Shown: in pieces, positions 1-7,713 of the stretch
How the letters are laid out: each line of letters begins with the position of its first letter
How positions within the stretch are numbered: the stretch's first letter is position 1
NCBI RefSeq assembly: GCF_000025345.1
Contig: NC_013757.1
Location: 310,001 to 374,000, forward strand
Reading direction: 5' to 3'
Source of the DNA: Geodermatophilus obscurus DSM 43160
GTDB taxonomy: Bacteria > Actinomycetota > Actinomycetes > Mycobacteriales > Geodermatophilaceae
Length of the DNA stretch: 64,000 nt
Position numbers and translations under genes: made by a program
Notes under the pieces: generated by a model
Databases searched by the model: none
Told to the model about the DNA's origin: nothing
What the model saw: the letters and a program-made list of their open reading frames with translations, nothing else

Positions 1-1195
1 GGTTGTTCAGGTAGCCCTTCATGACGTTCGGGCCGCGGACCCACAGCTCGCCGCGGGTGCCCGGGGCGGCGTCCTCACCGGTGGCCGGGTCGACCAGCCG
101 GCACTCGGAGTTCGGGACGGCGAAGCCGACGGAGCCCTTGGGCACCGAGCCCGGGGCTGCACCCGGCGGCTCCGCGCCGAGGTCGGGGGTGGTGTGCGAG
201 ACCGGTGACAGCTCGGTCATGCCGTAGCCCTGGGCCACCGTGACGCCGCTGTCGGCGCCCTTGCGCAGCCGCTTCTCGGCGGCGAGGGCGAGCTGCTCGT
301 CCAGCGGGGCGGCACCCGAGAGGACCGAGGTCAGCGACGACAGGTCGTACTGGTCGACCAGCGGGTGCTTCGCCAGCGCCAGCACGATGGGCGGCGCCAC
401 GAACGCCCGGGTGATCTTGTGGTCCTGGATGGTGCGCAGGAAGTCCTCGAGGTCGAAGCGGGGCAGCGTCACGACCGCGCCGCCCCACGCGAGGCCCTGG
501 TTCATCAGCACGGTGAGGCCGTAGATGTGGAAGAACGGCAGGACGGCGATGATTCGCTCGTCCGCGCCGAGCTGGATCAGCGGCCGGCACTGCGCCACGT
601 TGGCCACCAGGTTTCGGTGGGTGAGCATGACTCCCTTGGGCAGGCCCGTGGTGCCGCTGGAGTAGGGGAGCGTGACCAGGTCGTCGGCCGGGTCGAAGTC
701 GACCTGCGCCGACGGTGCATCGGTGCTCAGCAGGTCGACCAGGGAGGCGTGGCCCTCGGCGCCGTCCATGACGACGATCTCGCCGACCGGCGCCTTCTCG
801 ACGGCGGCCAGCGCCCGGTCGAGGAACGGCGAGACGGTGATCAGGATCTTCGCGCCCGAGTCGCGCAGCTGGAAGGCGATCTCGTCGGGCGTGTACAGCG
901 AGTTGATCGGTGACATGACGCAGCCGGCGGCGGCGATGCCGTGGAAGACCACCGGGTACCAGGGGGTGTTGGGGCAGAACATCGCGACGACGTCGCCCTT
1001 GCGCAGGCCCCGGGCGTGCAGTGCGGCGGCCACCCGGTCGACGTAGGCGGCCAGCTGGCCGTGGGTGATGACGTCGCCCCTGAGGCCGTCGATGAGCGCG
1101 GGCGCGTCGGGCTTGTCCCGACCGGCGGCGAGGACGAACTCGGGGACGGAGACGTCGGGGATCTCGACGTCGGGGTAACGGCTGGCCAGCGCCAC
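1..1195 (-). CDS. 4-coumarate--CoA ligase family protein (C-terminus cut by window edge)
   Basis: Acyl-activating enzyme that uses ATP to turn a carboxylic acid into an acyl-adenylate and then a CoA thioester. Only the first 398 residues are in the window. The nucleotide-binding loop YSSGTTGLPKGVMLTH is at about residues 178-193. It is followed by LPFFHIYG and, further on, the QGYGMTELSP motif typical of the family. The C-terminal lid with the catalytic lysine lies off the edge. The GTG start at 1195 is chosen because AAGGAG lies 8 bases upstream. The substrate (aryl acid or fatty acid) cannot be told from the visible part; the neighbouring thioesterase and MaoC genes fit acyl-CoA metabolism. 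Confidence 0.9.
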   Translation of the reverse strand, partial: MALASRYPDVEIPDVSVPEFVLAAGRDKPDAPALIDGLRGDVITHGQLAAYVDRVAAALHARGLRKGDVVAMFCPNTPWYPVVFHGIAAAGCVMSPINSLYTPDEIAFQLRDSGAKILITVSPFLDRALAAVEKAPVGEIVVMDGAEGHASLVDLLSTDAPSAQVDFDPADDLVTLPYSSGTTGLPKGVMLTHRNLVANVAQCRPLIQLGADERIIAVLPFFHIYGLTVLMNQGLAWGGAVVTLPRFDLEDFLRTIQDHKITRAFVAPPIVLALAKHPLVDQYDLSSLTSVLSGAAPLDEQLALAAEKRLRKGADSGVTVAQGYGMTELSPVSHTTPDLGAEPPGAAPGSVPKGSVGFAVPNSECRLVDPATGEDAAPGTRGELWVRGPNVMKGYLNN

Positions 1196-1310
1196 GGGTT
1201 GAACTCCTTCGCACGTCGGTGTGGCGCCAGTCTCACATCCCTGGTGACCCGGGCCAAAGGGGGTTACCGGCTGGTACTCCGGACGTGTGGTCAGCGCGGC
1301 CCGCCTGCGG

Positions 1311-1356
1311 AGGGCCCGCCGCGAGCGGGCGAGGGGTGGGGCAGTGGGGTCCTCCC
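1311..1356 (-). repeat. Post-stop hairpin module, copy 1 of 8
   Basis: Immediately 3' of the thioesterase stop on the minus strand. It reads AGGACCCC, then CCCCACCCCTCGC, CGCTCGCGG and GGGCCCTCC, so the ends can pair with each other and the inside forms a second stem. The same layout recurs at seven other places in the window, mostly just after stop codons, which suggests a terminator-like role. There is no U-tract. Confidence 0.55.
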
Positions 1357-1782
1357 TCACCGCGGCCACAGCACGGACTGGGTGCAGCGGAACAGGGCGA
1401 CGGTCTTGCCGGACCCCGCCGCGGTCACCACGGCGTCCCACACCTGCGTCGTCCGGCCGGCGTGCGCGTTGGTGGCCACGGTCATGACCCGGCCCTCCCG
1501 CAGCGTGCCGAGGAAGTTGCTCTTCAGCTCGATGGTGGTGAAGCCGCTCGACCCCTCCGGCAGCAGCGCCCGGGTGGCCAGCCCGCAGGCGGTGTCGGCC
1601 AGCCCGACGACGGTCGCGGCGTGCAGGTAGCCGTTGGGGGCCAGCAGTTCGGGGCGGACGTCGAGCGCGGCCTCCAGCCGGCCGGGCTCGTGGGCGGTGA
1701 TCGTCAGCCCGAGCAGGCCCGGCAGGGTGCCCGGCAGCAGCGCGTTGAGCTCGTCGGCGGTGTGGAACCCGGTGGCGGCCAT
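1357..1782 (-). CDS. PaaI family (hotdog fold) thioesterase
   Basis: A 141-residue single hotdog domain, the usual length for PaaI-type acyl-CoA thioesterases, which hydrolyse aryl- or medium-chain acyl-CoA in the cytoplasm. Visible family features are the LAPNGYLHAATVVGLADTA segment around residues 47-65, in the position of the N/HxGxxhaga active-site helix, and the ELKSNFLGTLREGRV strand region. It lies downstream of the CoA ligase on the same strand with about 160 bases between them, so it could serve to release acids from the products of that pathway. Exact substrate unknown. Confidence 0.85.
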   Translation of the reverse strand: MAATGFHTADELNALLPGTLPGLLGLTITAHEPGRLEAALDVRPELLAPNGYLHAATVVGLADTACGLATRALLPEGSSGFTTIELKSNFLGTLREGRVMTVATNAHAGRTTQVWDAVVTAAGSGKTVALFRCTQSVLWPR

Positions 1783-1813
1783 GACGGGGAAGGTAGCCGG
1801 GCGGCCGACCCGA

Positions 1814-1895
1814 TGATCAGGTCAGCTGGTCGTCCCTGCTCCTCCCTCAGGACCGGTGGTGAGGGAGGAACCGCGATGACCAGGTCAGCTGATCA
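1814..1895. repeat. Nested palindromic intergenic element, copy 1 of 2
   Basis: An 82-base element bounded by TGATCA at both ends. The left arm is TGATCAGGTCAGCTGGTC and the right arm GACCAGGTCAGCTGATCA. Inside is an imperfect stem around CTCCTCCCTCAGGACC and GGTGGTGAGGGAGGAA. It lies between the start of the thioesterase gene and the end of the FolP2-like gene, both on the minus strand. The related second copy is at 3318-3400. Confidence 0.7.
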
Positions 1896-1898
1896 TCT

Positions 1899-2759
1899 TC
1901 ACGCCAGGCCGCGGGTGGTGCGCGCGGGCGGCCGGTCGCCGCGGATGGAGGCCACCATGTCCAGCGTCTGCCGGGTCGCCGCGACGTCGTGCGCGCGGAA
2001 CACCGTCGCCCCGAGCCAGGCGCTGACCGCCGTCGCCGCCAGGGTGCCGGTCAGCCGCTGGTCCAGCGGGACGTCGAGGGTCTCGCCGACGAAGTCCTTG
2101 TTCGACAGCGCCACCAGCACCGGCCAGCCGGTCGCGACCAGCTCGTCCAGCCGCCGGGTGGCCTCCAGCGAGTGCCGGGTGTTCTTGCCGAAGTCGTGCC
2201 CCGGGTCGACCAGCACCCGGTCGCGGTCCACGCCCGCGGCGACCGCGGCCTCCGCGAGCGCCGTCGTCCGGGCCACCACGTCGGCCACGACGTCGTCGTA
2301 GGCGACCCGGTGCGGGCGGGTGCGCGGCGGCAGCCCGCCGGCGTGCGTGCAGACGATCCCGGCGCCGCACTCGGCCGCCACCGCCGCGAGCTCCGGCTCG
2401 ACGCCGCCCCACGCGTCGTTGACGACGTCGGCGCCGGCGGCCAGCGCCTCCCGCGCCACCTCCGCCCGCCAGGTGTCGATCGAGATCGGCAGGGTGGGGT
2501 GCGCGGCGCGGATCGCGGCGACCAGGTCGACCGTGCGGCGGATCTCCTCGGCGGCGTCGACCTCCTCGCCGGGCGCGGCCTTGACGCCGCCGACGTCCAC
2601 CATGTCCGCGCCCTCGGCGACCACCCGGTCGACCCGCTCGACGGCGGCGGCGAGCTCGTAGGTGGCGCCGCGGTCGTAGAAGGAGTCCGGGGTGCGGTTG
2701 ACGATGGCCATCACGACCAGGGCGCCGTCCGGCACGGACAGGGCACCGAGCCGCAGCAA
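1899..2759 (-). CDS. folP2: Dihydropteroate synthase-like protein, FolP2 type
   Basis: A pterin-binding TIM barrel of 286 residues, the normal length. The first-strand signature here is VMAIVNRTPDSFYDRG, and VDVGGVKAAPGE follows. These match the mycobacterial FolP2 (Rv1207) branch more than classical FolP, which has NVTPDSFSDGG. FolP2 of mycobacteria has been reported not to replace true dihydropteroate synthase, so a folate role should not be assumed. The TTG start at 2759 is preferred because GAGGGGAG lies just upstream; longer in-frame starts would run into the divergent MaoC gene. It is divergent from that gene with 72 bases between. Confidence 0.82.
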   Translation of the reverse strand: MLRLGALSVPDGALVVMAIVNRTPDSFYDRGATYELAAAVERVDRVVAEGADMVDVGGVKAAPGEEVDAAEEIRRTVDLVAAIRAAHPTLPISIDTWRAEVAREALAAGADVVNDAWGGVEPELAAVAAECGAGIVCTHAGGLPPRTRPHRVAYDDVVADVVARTTALAEAAVAAGVDRDRVLVDPGHDFGKNTRHSLEATRRLDELVATGWPVLVALSNKDFVGETLDVPLDQRLTGTLAATAVSAWLGATVFRAHDVAATRQTLDMVASIRGDRPPARTTRGLA

Positions 2760-2831
2760 CCCCGCTCCCCTCACCGTCGTGCCGTGTGGTGGAGTCAGCA
2801 AACCAGACCCGCGGATCAGGAGGAGGAGCTC

Positions 2832-3293
2832 ATGGCGCAGACCACTGTCGAGGGCGTCGAGGGCGTGCTGGCGAAGGTCGGCCAGCACCTCGGGCACAGC
2901 GACTGGGTGGAGATCACCCAGGAGCAGGTGGACAAGTTCGCCGAGGCCACCCACGACCACCAGTGGATCCACGTCGACGTGGAGCGGGCGAAGAGGGAGA
3001 GCCCCTTCGGTGGCCCCATCGCCCACGGCTACCTGACGTTGTCATTGGTGTCGGCGCTGTCCGGGCAGATCATCGAGGCGACGGGCTTCCGGATGGGCGT
3101 CAACTACGGCGCCGACAAGATCCGCTTCATGTCGCCGGTGCCGGTCGGCGCCCGCGTCCGCGCCTCCGCGACCCTCGACGAGGCCAAGCAGTTCGAGGGC
3201 GGCGTGCAGATGAACCTGGGCATCACGATGGAGATCGAGAACCAGAGCAAGCCGGCGATGGTCGCCTCGATCCTCTTCCGCCGCTACCTCTGA
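2832..3293 (+). CDS. MaoC family dehydratase
   Basis: A 153-residue single-domain hotdog hydratase that adds water to enoyl-CoA (R-specific hydration). The hydratase motif is clear: FAEATHDHQWIHVD at about residues 36-49, followed by GGPIAHGYLTLSL, which supplies the catalytic Asp/His pair. Start at ATG 2832 with AGGAGGAG directly upstream. Similar to the Rv0130/HtdZ type of small MaoC protein. Divergent from the FolP2-like gene; likely fatty acid or polyketide-like acyl-CoA metabolism, substrate chain length unknown. Confidence 0.88.
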   Translation: MAQTTVEGVEGVLAKVGQHLGHSDWVEITQEQVDKFAEATHDHQWIHVDVERAKRESPFGGPIAHGYLTLSLVSALSGQIIEATGFRMGVNYGADKIRFMSPVPVGARVRASATLDEAKQFEGGVQMNLGITMEIENQSKPAMVASILFRRYL

Positions 3294-3317
3294 GGGAGGC
3301 CCTCGACGGCGCCTCGG

Positions 3318-3400
3318 TGATCAGCTGAGCTGGTCGACCACGGTCCTGGCTCACCACCGGTGGTGAGCCAGGACCGGGCACCGTGGTCTCAGCTGGTCAC
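3318..3400. repeat. Nested palindromic intergenic element, copy 2 of 2, with perfect 34-bp palindrome
   Basis: Lies between the convergent MaoC and serine-hydrolase genes. The outer arms are TGATCAGCTGAGCTGGTC and GTGGTCTCAGCTGGTCAC. The core at 3342-3375 is a perfect palindrome with no loop, each half being GGTCCTGGCTCACCACC or its complement. It shares the TGATCAG...CAGCTGGTC plan and the ACCGGTGGTGAG centre with the copy at 1814-1895. It could act as a bidirectional terminator here; the family relation suggests a repeat element. Confidence 0.72.
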
Positions 3401-3410
3401 CCGCCGCTGA

Positions 3411-3464
3411 CGGCCCCTGCCGGGACCCACCGCGAGCCTGCGGGTGGTGAGGGCAGAAGGTCCT
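3411..3464 (-). repeat. Post-stop hairpin module, copy 2 of 8
   Basis: Directly after the stop of the beta-lactamase-fold gene on the minus strand. It reads AAGGACC, CTCACCACCCGC, GGCTCGCGGTGGG, then CCCGGCAGGGGCC. Same plan as the other seven modules. Confidence 0.5.
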
Positions 3465-4718
3465 TCAGTCGGCCAGCGCCTGGTTGACCAGCTGGCGCAG
3501 GTGGTTGCGGATCGGCAGCGTGCTCGAGGGGAGCAGCTGGGTGTAGAAGCCGACGGTCACGTCCTCCACCGGGTCGACGTAGAACGCCGTGGACGCCGCC
3601 CCGCCCCAGCTGTAGTCGCCGAGGCTGGACAGCACGCCGTAGCGCACCGGGTCGATGACCATCGAGAACCCGAGCCCGAAGCCCACCCCGCGCAGCGGCG
3701 TCTCGGCGAACAGCGGCCGGCCGAAGGTCTCCAGGTCCTGGTCGCCGGGCAGGTGGTTGCGGGTCATGTAGCCGATCGTGCGGGTGCTGAGCAGCCGGCC
3801 GCCGTCGTAGGAGCCGCCGCGCCGGAGCAGCTCGACGAACCGCAGGTAGTCCCCGGCCGTGGAGACCAGCCCGCCGCCGCCGGAGAGGAAGGCCGGCTTG
3901 GCGTGCGCAGCGGCGCCCATCGCGTCGTAGGGGGCGAAGCGGGTCGGCGCACCGCCGGGCTGCCCCGGGACGGCGGCGTAGAGCCGGGCGAGCGAGTCGA
4001 CGTCGTCCCCCTCGCGCAGCCCGAAGGACGTGTCGGTCATGCCCAGCGGGCGGAAGATGCGCTGCTCGAAGAACTCGTCGAGCGGGAGGCCGGAGACCAC
4101 CTCGACCAGCCGGCCCAGGACGTCGGTGGAGACGCCGTAGTTCCACTCCGACCCGGGCTGGAAGACCAGCGGGATCACGGCCCACTGCCGGCAGACCTCC
4201 GCGGAGTCCGCGCCGGCGGGGGTGCCCCACTCGTGCCCGGCGGCCCGGTACATCGCGTCGACCGGGTGGGCGTGGTGGAAGCCGTAGGTCAGCCCGGAGG
4301 TGTGGGTGAGCAGGTGCCGCACCCGGATGGGCTCGACCTGGGGCTGGGTGACCGGCTTCAGTGCCGAGCCGGCCACGTAGACGCGGGTCTCGGCGAACTC
4401 GGGCAGCCACTTCGCGATCGGGTCGGAGAGCTCGAAGGCACCCTCCTCGTACAGCATCATCGCCGCGACCGAGGTGATCGGCTTGGTCATCGAGTAGATG
4501 CGCCAGCGGGTGTCCCGCTCGACGGGCAGGCCGGCCTCGACGTCGCGGTACCCGGCCGAGCTGACGTGCACCAGGTGACCGTGCCGGGCCACGGTCACCA
4601 GGTAGCCGGGCAGCTGGCCGTCGTCCACCCAGCGCGCCAGCCGTCGGTCCAGCCGGGCGAGCCGGGCGGCGTCGAAGCCGACCTCGGCCGGGTCGGTGTC
4701 CACCTCGAGTGCCGTCAC
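3465..4718 (-). CDS. Beta-lactamase family serine hydrolase (class C / EstB-like)
   Basis: A 417-residue penicillin-binding-protein-like hydrolase, usual length for the family. The nucleophile motif SxxK is SMTK in RIYSMTKPITSVAAM near residue 77. The second Tyr-containing motif lies in WNYGVSTDVLGRLVEV, and a WGG in YSWGGAAST stands in the KTG position. LLTHTSGL, a hallmark of this family, is present. No signal peptide is seen, so it is probably a cytoplasmic esterase or peptidase, not a resistance enzyme. Convergent with the MaoC gene. Confidence 0.9.
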   Translation of the reverse strand: MTALEVDTDPAEVGFDAARLARLDRRLARWVDDGQLPGYLVTVARHGHLVHVSSAGYRDVEAGLPVERDTRWRIYSMTKPITSVAAMMLYEEGAFELSDPIAKWLPEFAETRVYVAGSALKPVTQPQVEPIRVRHLLTHTSGLTYGFHHAHPVDAMYRAAGHEWGTPAGADSAEVCRQWAVIPLVFQPGSEWNYGVSTDVLGRLVEVVSGLPLDEFFEQRIFRPLGMTDTSFGLREGDDVDSLARLYAAVPGQPGGAPTRFAPYDAMGAAAHAKPAFLSGGGGLVSTAGDYLRFVELLRRGGSYDGGRLLSTRTIGYMTRNHLPGDQDLETFGRPLFAETPLRGVGFGLGFSMVIDPVRYGVLSSLGDYSWGGAASTAFYVDPVEDVTVGFYTQLLPSSTLPIRNHLRQLVNQALAD

Positions 4719-4828
4719 GGGTCCTCCGTCCCTCGCGCCGCCCGCCGTCGGACGGCGACTGCCCAGGCATCCTGACCCACGCGGTCGTGGGCCCGGCCAC
4801 AGGGGCAGCCGCCGACCCGACCCGGAGG

Positions 4829-4890
4829 ACGGCCCCCTTGCAGGGTCCCGCCGCGAGCGTGCGAGCGGTGGGGGGCAAGGGGGTCCTTGC
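4829..4890 (-). repeat. Post-stop hairpin module, copy 3 of 8
   Basis: Directly after the HU stop on the minus strand: AAGGACCCCCTTGCCCCCC, then CGCTCGCACGCTCGCGG, then GGGACCCTGCAAGGGGGCC. The ends CCCCCTTGC and GCAAGGGGG pair perfectly. Good candidate for the HU gene terminator. Confidence 0.55.
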
Positions 4891-5175
4891 TCAGACGGGG
4901 ACGTTGCTGGCGGCCTTCTTCAGGTTCGAGCCCGCGGTGACCTTGACCGTGTTGGCGGCGGGGATGTCGATCGACTCGCCGGTCTGCGGGTTGCGGCCGG
5001 TGCGCGCGGAGCGCTGGGTGCGCTCGACGGTCAGCAGGCCGGAGACGGCGACCTTCTCGCCGCGGGTGATGGCGTCGACGAGCTCGTCCTGGAGCCCGGT
5101 GAGCACCGAGTCGACGGTCGAGGTGGGCACGTCGGCCCGCTTGGCGATGGCGGAGACGAGTTCGGCCTTGTTCAC
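4891..5175 (-). CDS. hup: HU family DNA-binding protein
   Basis: A 94-residue histone-like protein that bends DNA and organises the nucleoid. It begins NKAELVSAIAKRADVP and contains the beta-arm sequence ARTGRNPQTGESIDIPAA at about residues 55-72, including the NP pair whose proline intercalates into DNA. It lacks the long lysine/alanine-rich tail found in mycobacterial HupB. GTG start at 5175, preceded by GGAAGGA with 5 bases of spacing. Stands alone, flanked by hairpin modules on both sides. Confidence 0.95.
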   Translation of the reverse strand: MNKAELVSAIAKRADVPTSTVDSVLTGLQDELVDAITRGEKVAVSGLLTVERTQRSARTGRNPQTGESIDIPAANTVKVTAGSNLKKAASNVPV

Positions 5176-5335
5176 GGGGTTCCTTCCGTGTCGATGACAG
5201 AGCGTGGCTGACCGCGCCGGACGGCGGGTCGGACCGCAGGCACGGTGCCATGCCGTACCGACAGCCCGCCACCGAGGGGGGTCGAAGGACCCTGTCGCCA
5301 GCCCCGTTCCGGGTCCTGCTGGCCTCCCTGCAGGC

Positions 5336-5426
5336 GGAAGAACCCCCTCCTCCCGACCGCTCGCACGCTCGCGGTGGTGCCCGGGAGGGGGCCGAGCGAC
5401 GGGGGGGCAGGGAGGTCCTTCCTCTA
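5336..5426 (+). repeat. Post-stop-type hairpin module, copy 4 of 8
   Basis: Between the divergent HU and aldo/keto reductase genes, so this copy does not follow a stop codon. It reads GAACCCCCTCCTCCC, CGCTCGCACGCTCGCGG, GCCCGGGAGGGGGCC, ending AGGTCCTTCCTC. A second half-copy (GAAGGACCCTGTC ... GGGTCC) precedes it at about 5285-5325. Being upstream of both genes, it weakens a terminator-only explanation of the family. Confidence 0.45.
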
Positions 5427-5436
5427 GCGTGAGGGG

Positions 5437-6360
5437 GTGCCAGTGATCCCCGGGACCGACCTCACCGTCAGCGACCTCTGCCTGGGCGGCAACGTGTTCG
5501 GCTGGACGGCGGACGAGCCGACGTCCTTCGCCGTGCTGGACCGGTTCACCGACGCGACGGTCAGCACCCTGGCCCCGTTCGTCGACACCGCGGAGTCCTA
5601 CGGCCGAGGCGCGTCGGAGGAGATCCTCGGCAACTGGATGACCGAGCGGGGCCTGCACGACCGGATGGTGGTGGCGACCAAGGCGTCGCGCCTGGAGAAG
5701 GAGCACCCGCTGTCGGCGGCGGAGATCCGGACGGCGGTCGAGGGGTCGCTGCGCCGGCTGCAGACCGACCGGATCGACCTCTACTACGCGCACTACGACG
5801 ACGGGAGCACGCCGCTCGAGGAGACGCTGCGTGCCTTCGACGAGCTCGTGCAGGCGGGCAAGGTCCGGTACGTCGCGGCGTCGAACTACTCGCCGGACCG
5901 GCTCACCGAGGCGCTGGAGACCTCCGGGCGGCGTGGGCTGACCCGGTACGTGGCGCTGCAGCCGCACTACAACCTCATGGAGCGGGCGGTCTACGAGGAC
6001 GGGCTGCGCGACGTCGTGGCCGCCCACGAGCTGGGCGTGCTGCCCTACTACGCGCTGGCCAAGGGCTTCCTGACCGGCAAGTACCGGGCCGGTGAGCAGG
6101 TCGACTCGCCGCGGGCGGAGGGCGCCTCGGCCTACGTGGGGGAGCGCGGCGACCGGGTGCTGGCCGCGCTGCGGCAGGTGGCGGAGGCGCACGGGGTGAC
6201 GGTCGCCGCGGTGGCGCTGCGCTGGCTGGCCGACCGTCCGACCGTCGTCTCGCCGATCGCCAGCGGCCGGTCGGTGGAGCAGCTGGCCGACCTGCTGCCC
6301 ATGCAGGACCTGGTGCTCACCGAGGAGCAGACGCAGGCGCTGGACACCGCCTCCGCCTGA
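5437..6360 (+). CDS. Aldo/keto reductase
   Basis: NADPH-dependent (beta/alpha)8 oxidoreductase of 307 residues. Family features seen: FVDTAESYGRGASEEILG (catalytic Asp and Tyr), VVATKAS (catalytic Lys), IDLYYAHYDD in the place of the catalytic His strand, and a C-terminal IASGRSVEQLADLL cofactor-binding segment. This is the Tas/YajO-like branch with no obvious specific substrate. GTG start at 5437 has only a weak upstream AGGG. Monocistronic, convergent with the EAL gene. Confidence 0.9.
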   Translation: MPVIPGTDLTVSDLCLGGNVFGWTADEPTSFAVLDRFTDATVSTLAPFVDTAESYGRGASEEILGNWMTERGLHDRMVVATKASRLEKEHPLSAAEIRTAVEGSLRRLQTDRIDLYYAHYDDGSTPLEETLRAFDELVQAGKVRYVAASNYSPDRLTEALETSGRRGLTRYVALQPHYNLMERAVYEDGLRDVVAAHELGVLPYYALAKGFLTGKYRAGEQVDSPRAEGASAYVGERGDRVLAALRQVAEAHGVTVAAVALRWLADRPTVVSPIASGRSVEQLADLLPMQDLVLTEEQTQALDTASA

Positions 6361-6442
6361 GAGAGGACGCCGTCCTCCCCACCGTTCGCAGGCTCAGGGC
6401 GGGGCCCGGGACGGGGCCGACGAAGGCAGGGGAGGTCCTCTC
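6361..6442. repeat. Hairpin module between convergent genes, copy 5 of 8
   Basis: Fills the gap between two convergent stops. An outer inverted repeat GAGAGAGGAC / GTCCTCTCTC brackets GTCCTCCCCACC, CGGGGCCCGGGACGGGGCC. Symmetric position and structure fit a bidirectional terminator. Confidence 0.6.
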
Positions 6443-7531
6443 TCAGGAGCGGGCGACGGCCGTGGCGAGGTCCTCGACGCGCAGCAGGCCCACCACCGCG
6501 CCGGAGGCGTCGGTGCACAGCACCGGGTCGAAGCGCTGCGCGGCGGGCCGCGTCACCGCCCGCTGCAGCGTGGCGGCGACGTCGTCCGTGGGGGAGGCCT
6601 GGAGCGACACCGGCGCCAGGTACGGCGCCCCGGTCCGCGGGCAGGCCAGCCACAGCGCCACGGGCTCGCCCCGTCCGCCCACCAGCACCGCCGGCGGGAC
6701 GGCGGACGGCGGCTCGCCGGCGTCGGACTGGCGCACCGGCCGCACGAGGGCGGCCACCCCGCGGGTCACCTGCGCCCGGGCGGCGTGCGTGCGGACCAGG
6801 GCGGCGACCTCGGGCGCCAGCGGCGCGAAGCCGGACGCTGGCCGGCCGAGCAGCCAGCCCTGCGCCAGCGGCACGCCGAGCCGGGTCAGCGCGGCCAGCT
6901 CCGCGACGGTCTCGACACCCTCGGCCAGCAGCCGGGCGTCGATGCGCCCGGCGAACTCGCCCACCACCTCGGCGAGCGCGGTGCGGACCGGGTCGGTGTC
7001 CACGCCGGTCACCAGGGCCCGGTCCAGCGTCACCAGCCGAGGGCGGACGGCGGCCATCTGCTGCAGGCCCGAACCGGCGTCGTCCAGCGCGACGAGGGCC
7101 CCGCGGGTGCGCAGCGCGTCGGTCTGCCGGCGCAGCGCGTCGAGGTCGTCGGCGGGCGTGTGCCCGGTGAGCTGGACGACGACGCGGTGCAGGTTCGGCC
7201 GGGCGGCGAGGGCCTCCTGGACCGGGGCGCTGCCGAGCAGGTGCGGACTGACGTTGACGGTGAGGAACGTGTCGGCGGGCAGCAGCGGGACGACGGCCAG
7301 GGCCTTGGCGATCGCCAGTGCCTCCAGCTCGGCGGCCAGGCCGCAGTCGGAAGCGGCGGCGGACCAGACGCCGGGGCCGGCGGTGCCGGGGAAGCGGGAG
7401 AGCGCCTCGTAGCCCACGACGCGCACCGCGGCGAGGTCGACGATCGGCTGGAACACCAGCGTCAGGTCGTCGGGGTCGGCGAGCAGCGGACGGCAGTCGG
7501 GCAGGCTGCTCACCGGGGGGCCGTCATGCAC
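6443..7531 (-). CDS. EAL domain protein, probably catalytically inactive
   Basis: A 362-residue protein whose N-terminal two thirds is an EAL (c-di-GMP phosphodiesterase) fold: FQPIVDLAAVRVVGYEALSR at about residues 27-46, then LDDAGSG, and LAEGVETVAELAALTRLGVPLAQGWLLGRP. Two positions normally needed for metal binding or catalysis look changed: the strand usually ExTE reads VVQLTG, and the lysine of KIDR reads TLDR. It may therefore bind rather than cleave c-di-GMP. The last ~100 residues look like a small CBS-like ligand domain ending DASGAVVGLLRVEDLA. GTG start at 7531 (alternative 7513). Divergent from the sensor phosphatase gene. Confidence 0.8.
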   Translation of the reverse strand: MHDGPPVSSLPDCRPLLADPDDLTLVFQPIVDLAAVRVVGYEALSRFPGTAGPGVWSAAASDCGLAAELEALAIAKALAVVPLLPADTFLTVNVSPHLLGSAPVQEALAARPNLHRVVVQLTGHTPADDLDALRRQTDALRTRGALVALDDAGSGLQQMAAVRPRLVTLDRALVTGVDTDPVRTALAEVVGEFAGRIDARLLAEGVETVAELAALTRLGVPLAQGWLLGRPASGFAPLAPEVAALVRTHAARAQVTRGVAALVRPVRQSDAGEPPSAVPPAVLVGGRGEPVALWLACPRTGAPYLAPVSLQASPTDDVAATLQRAVTRPAAQRFDPVLCTDASGAVVGLLRVEDLATAVARS

Positions 7532-7713
7532 CGCCCATCGGCTCCCGCGCCGCCGCGCTCGACCCGGGACCGGCCGCACTCACCCCACCGGGTGGGCGGA
7601 TGGCGGCGACACGACCGAGGAACGATCCCGTTCCCCGACGGGTCGCCGTGTCAGGATGTGCGGTCGACGTGGCCGGCGCATCCGCCGCCCACAGCGGACG
7701 AGGGAGCGCGGGC

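Noticed and set aside
1..1257. Long arginine/proline-rich open frames on both strands overlapping the CoA ligase.
   Set aside because: They are other-frame readings produced by high GC; only the frame with AMP-binding motifs has family similarity.
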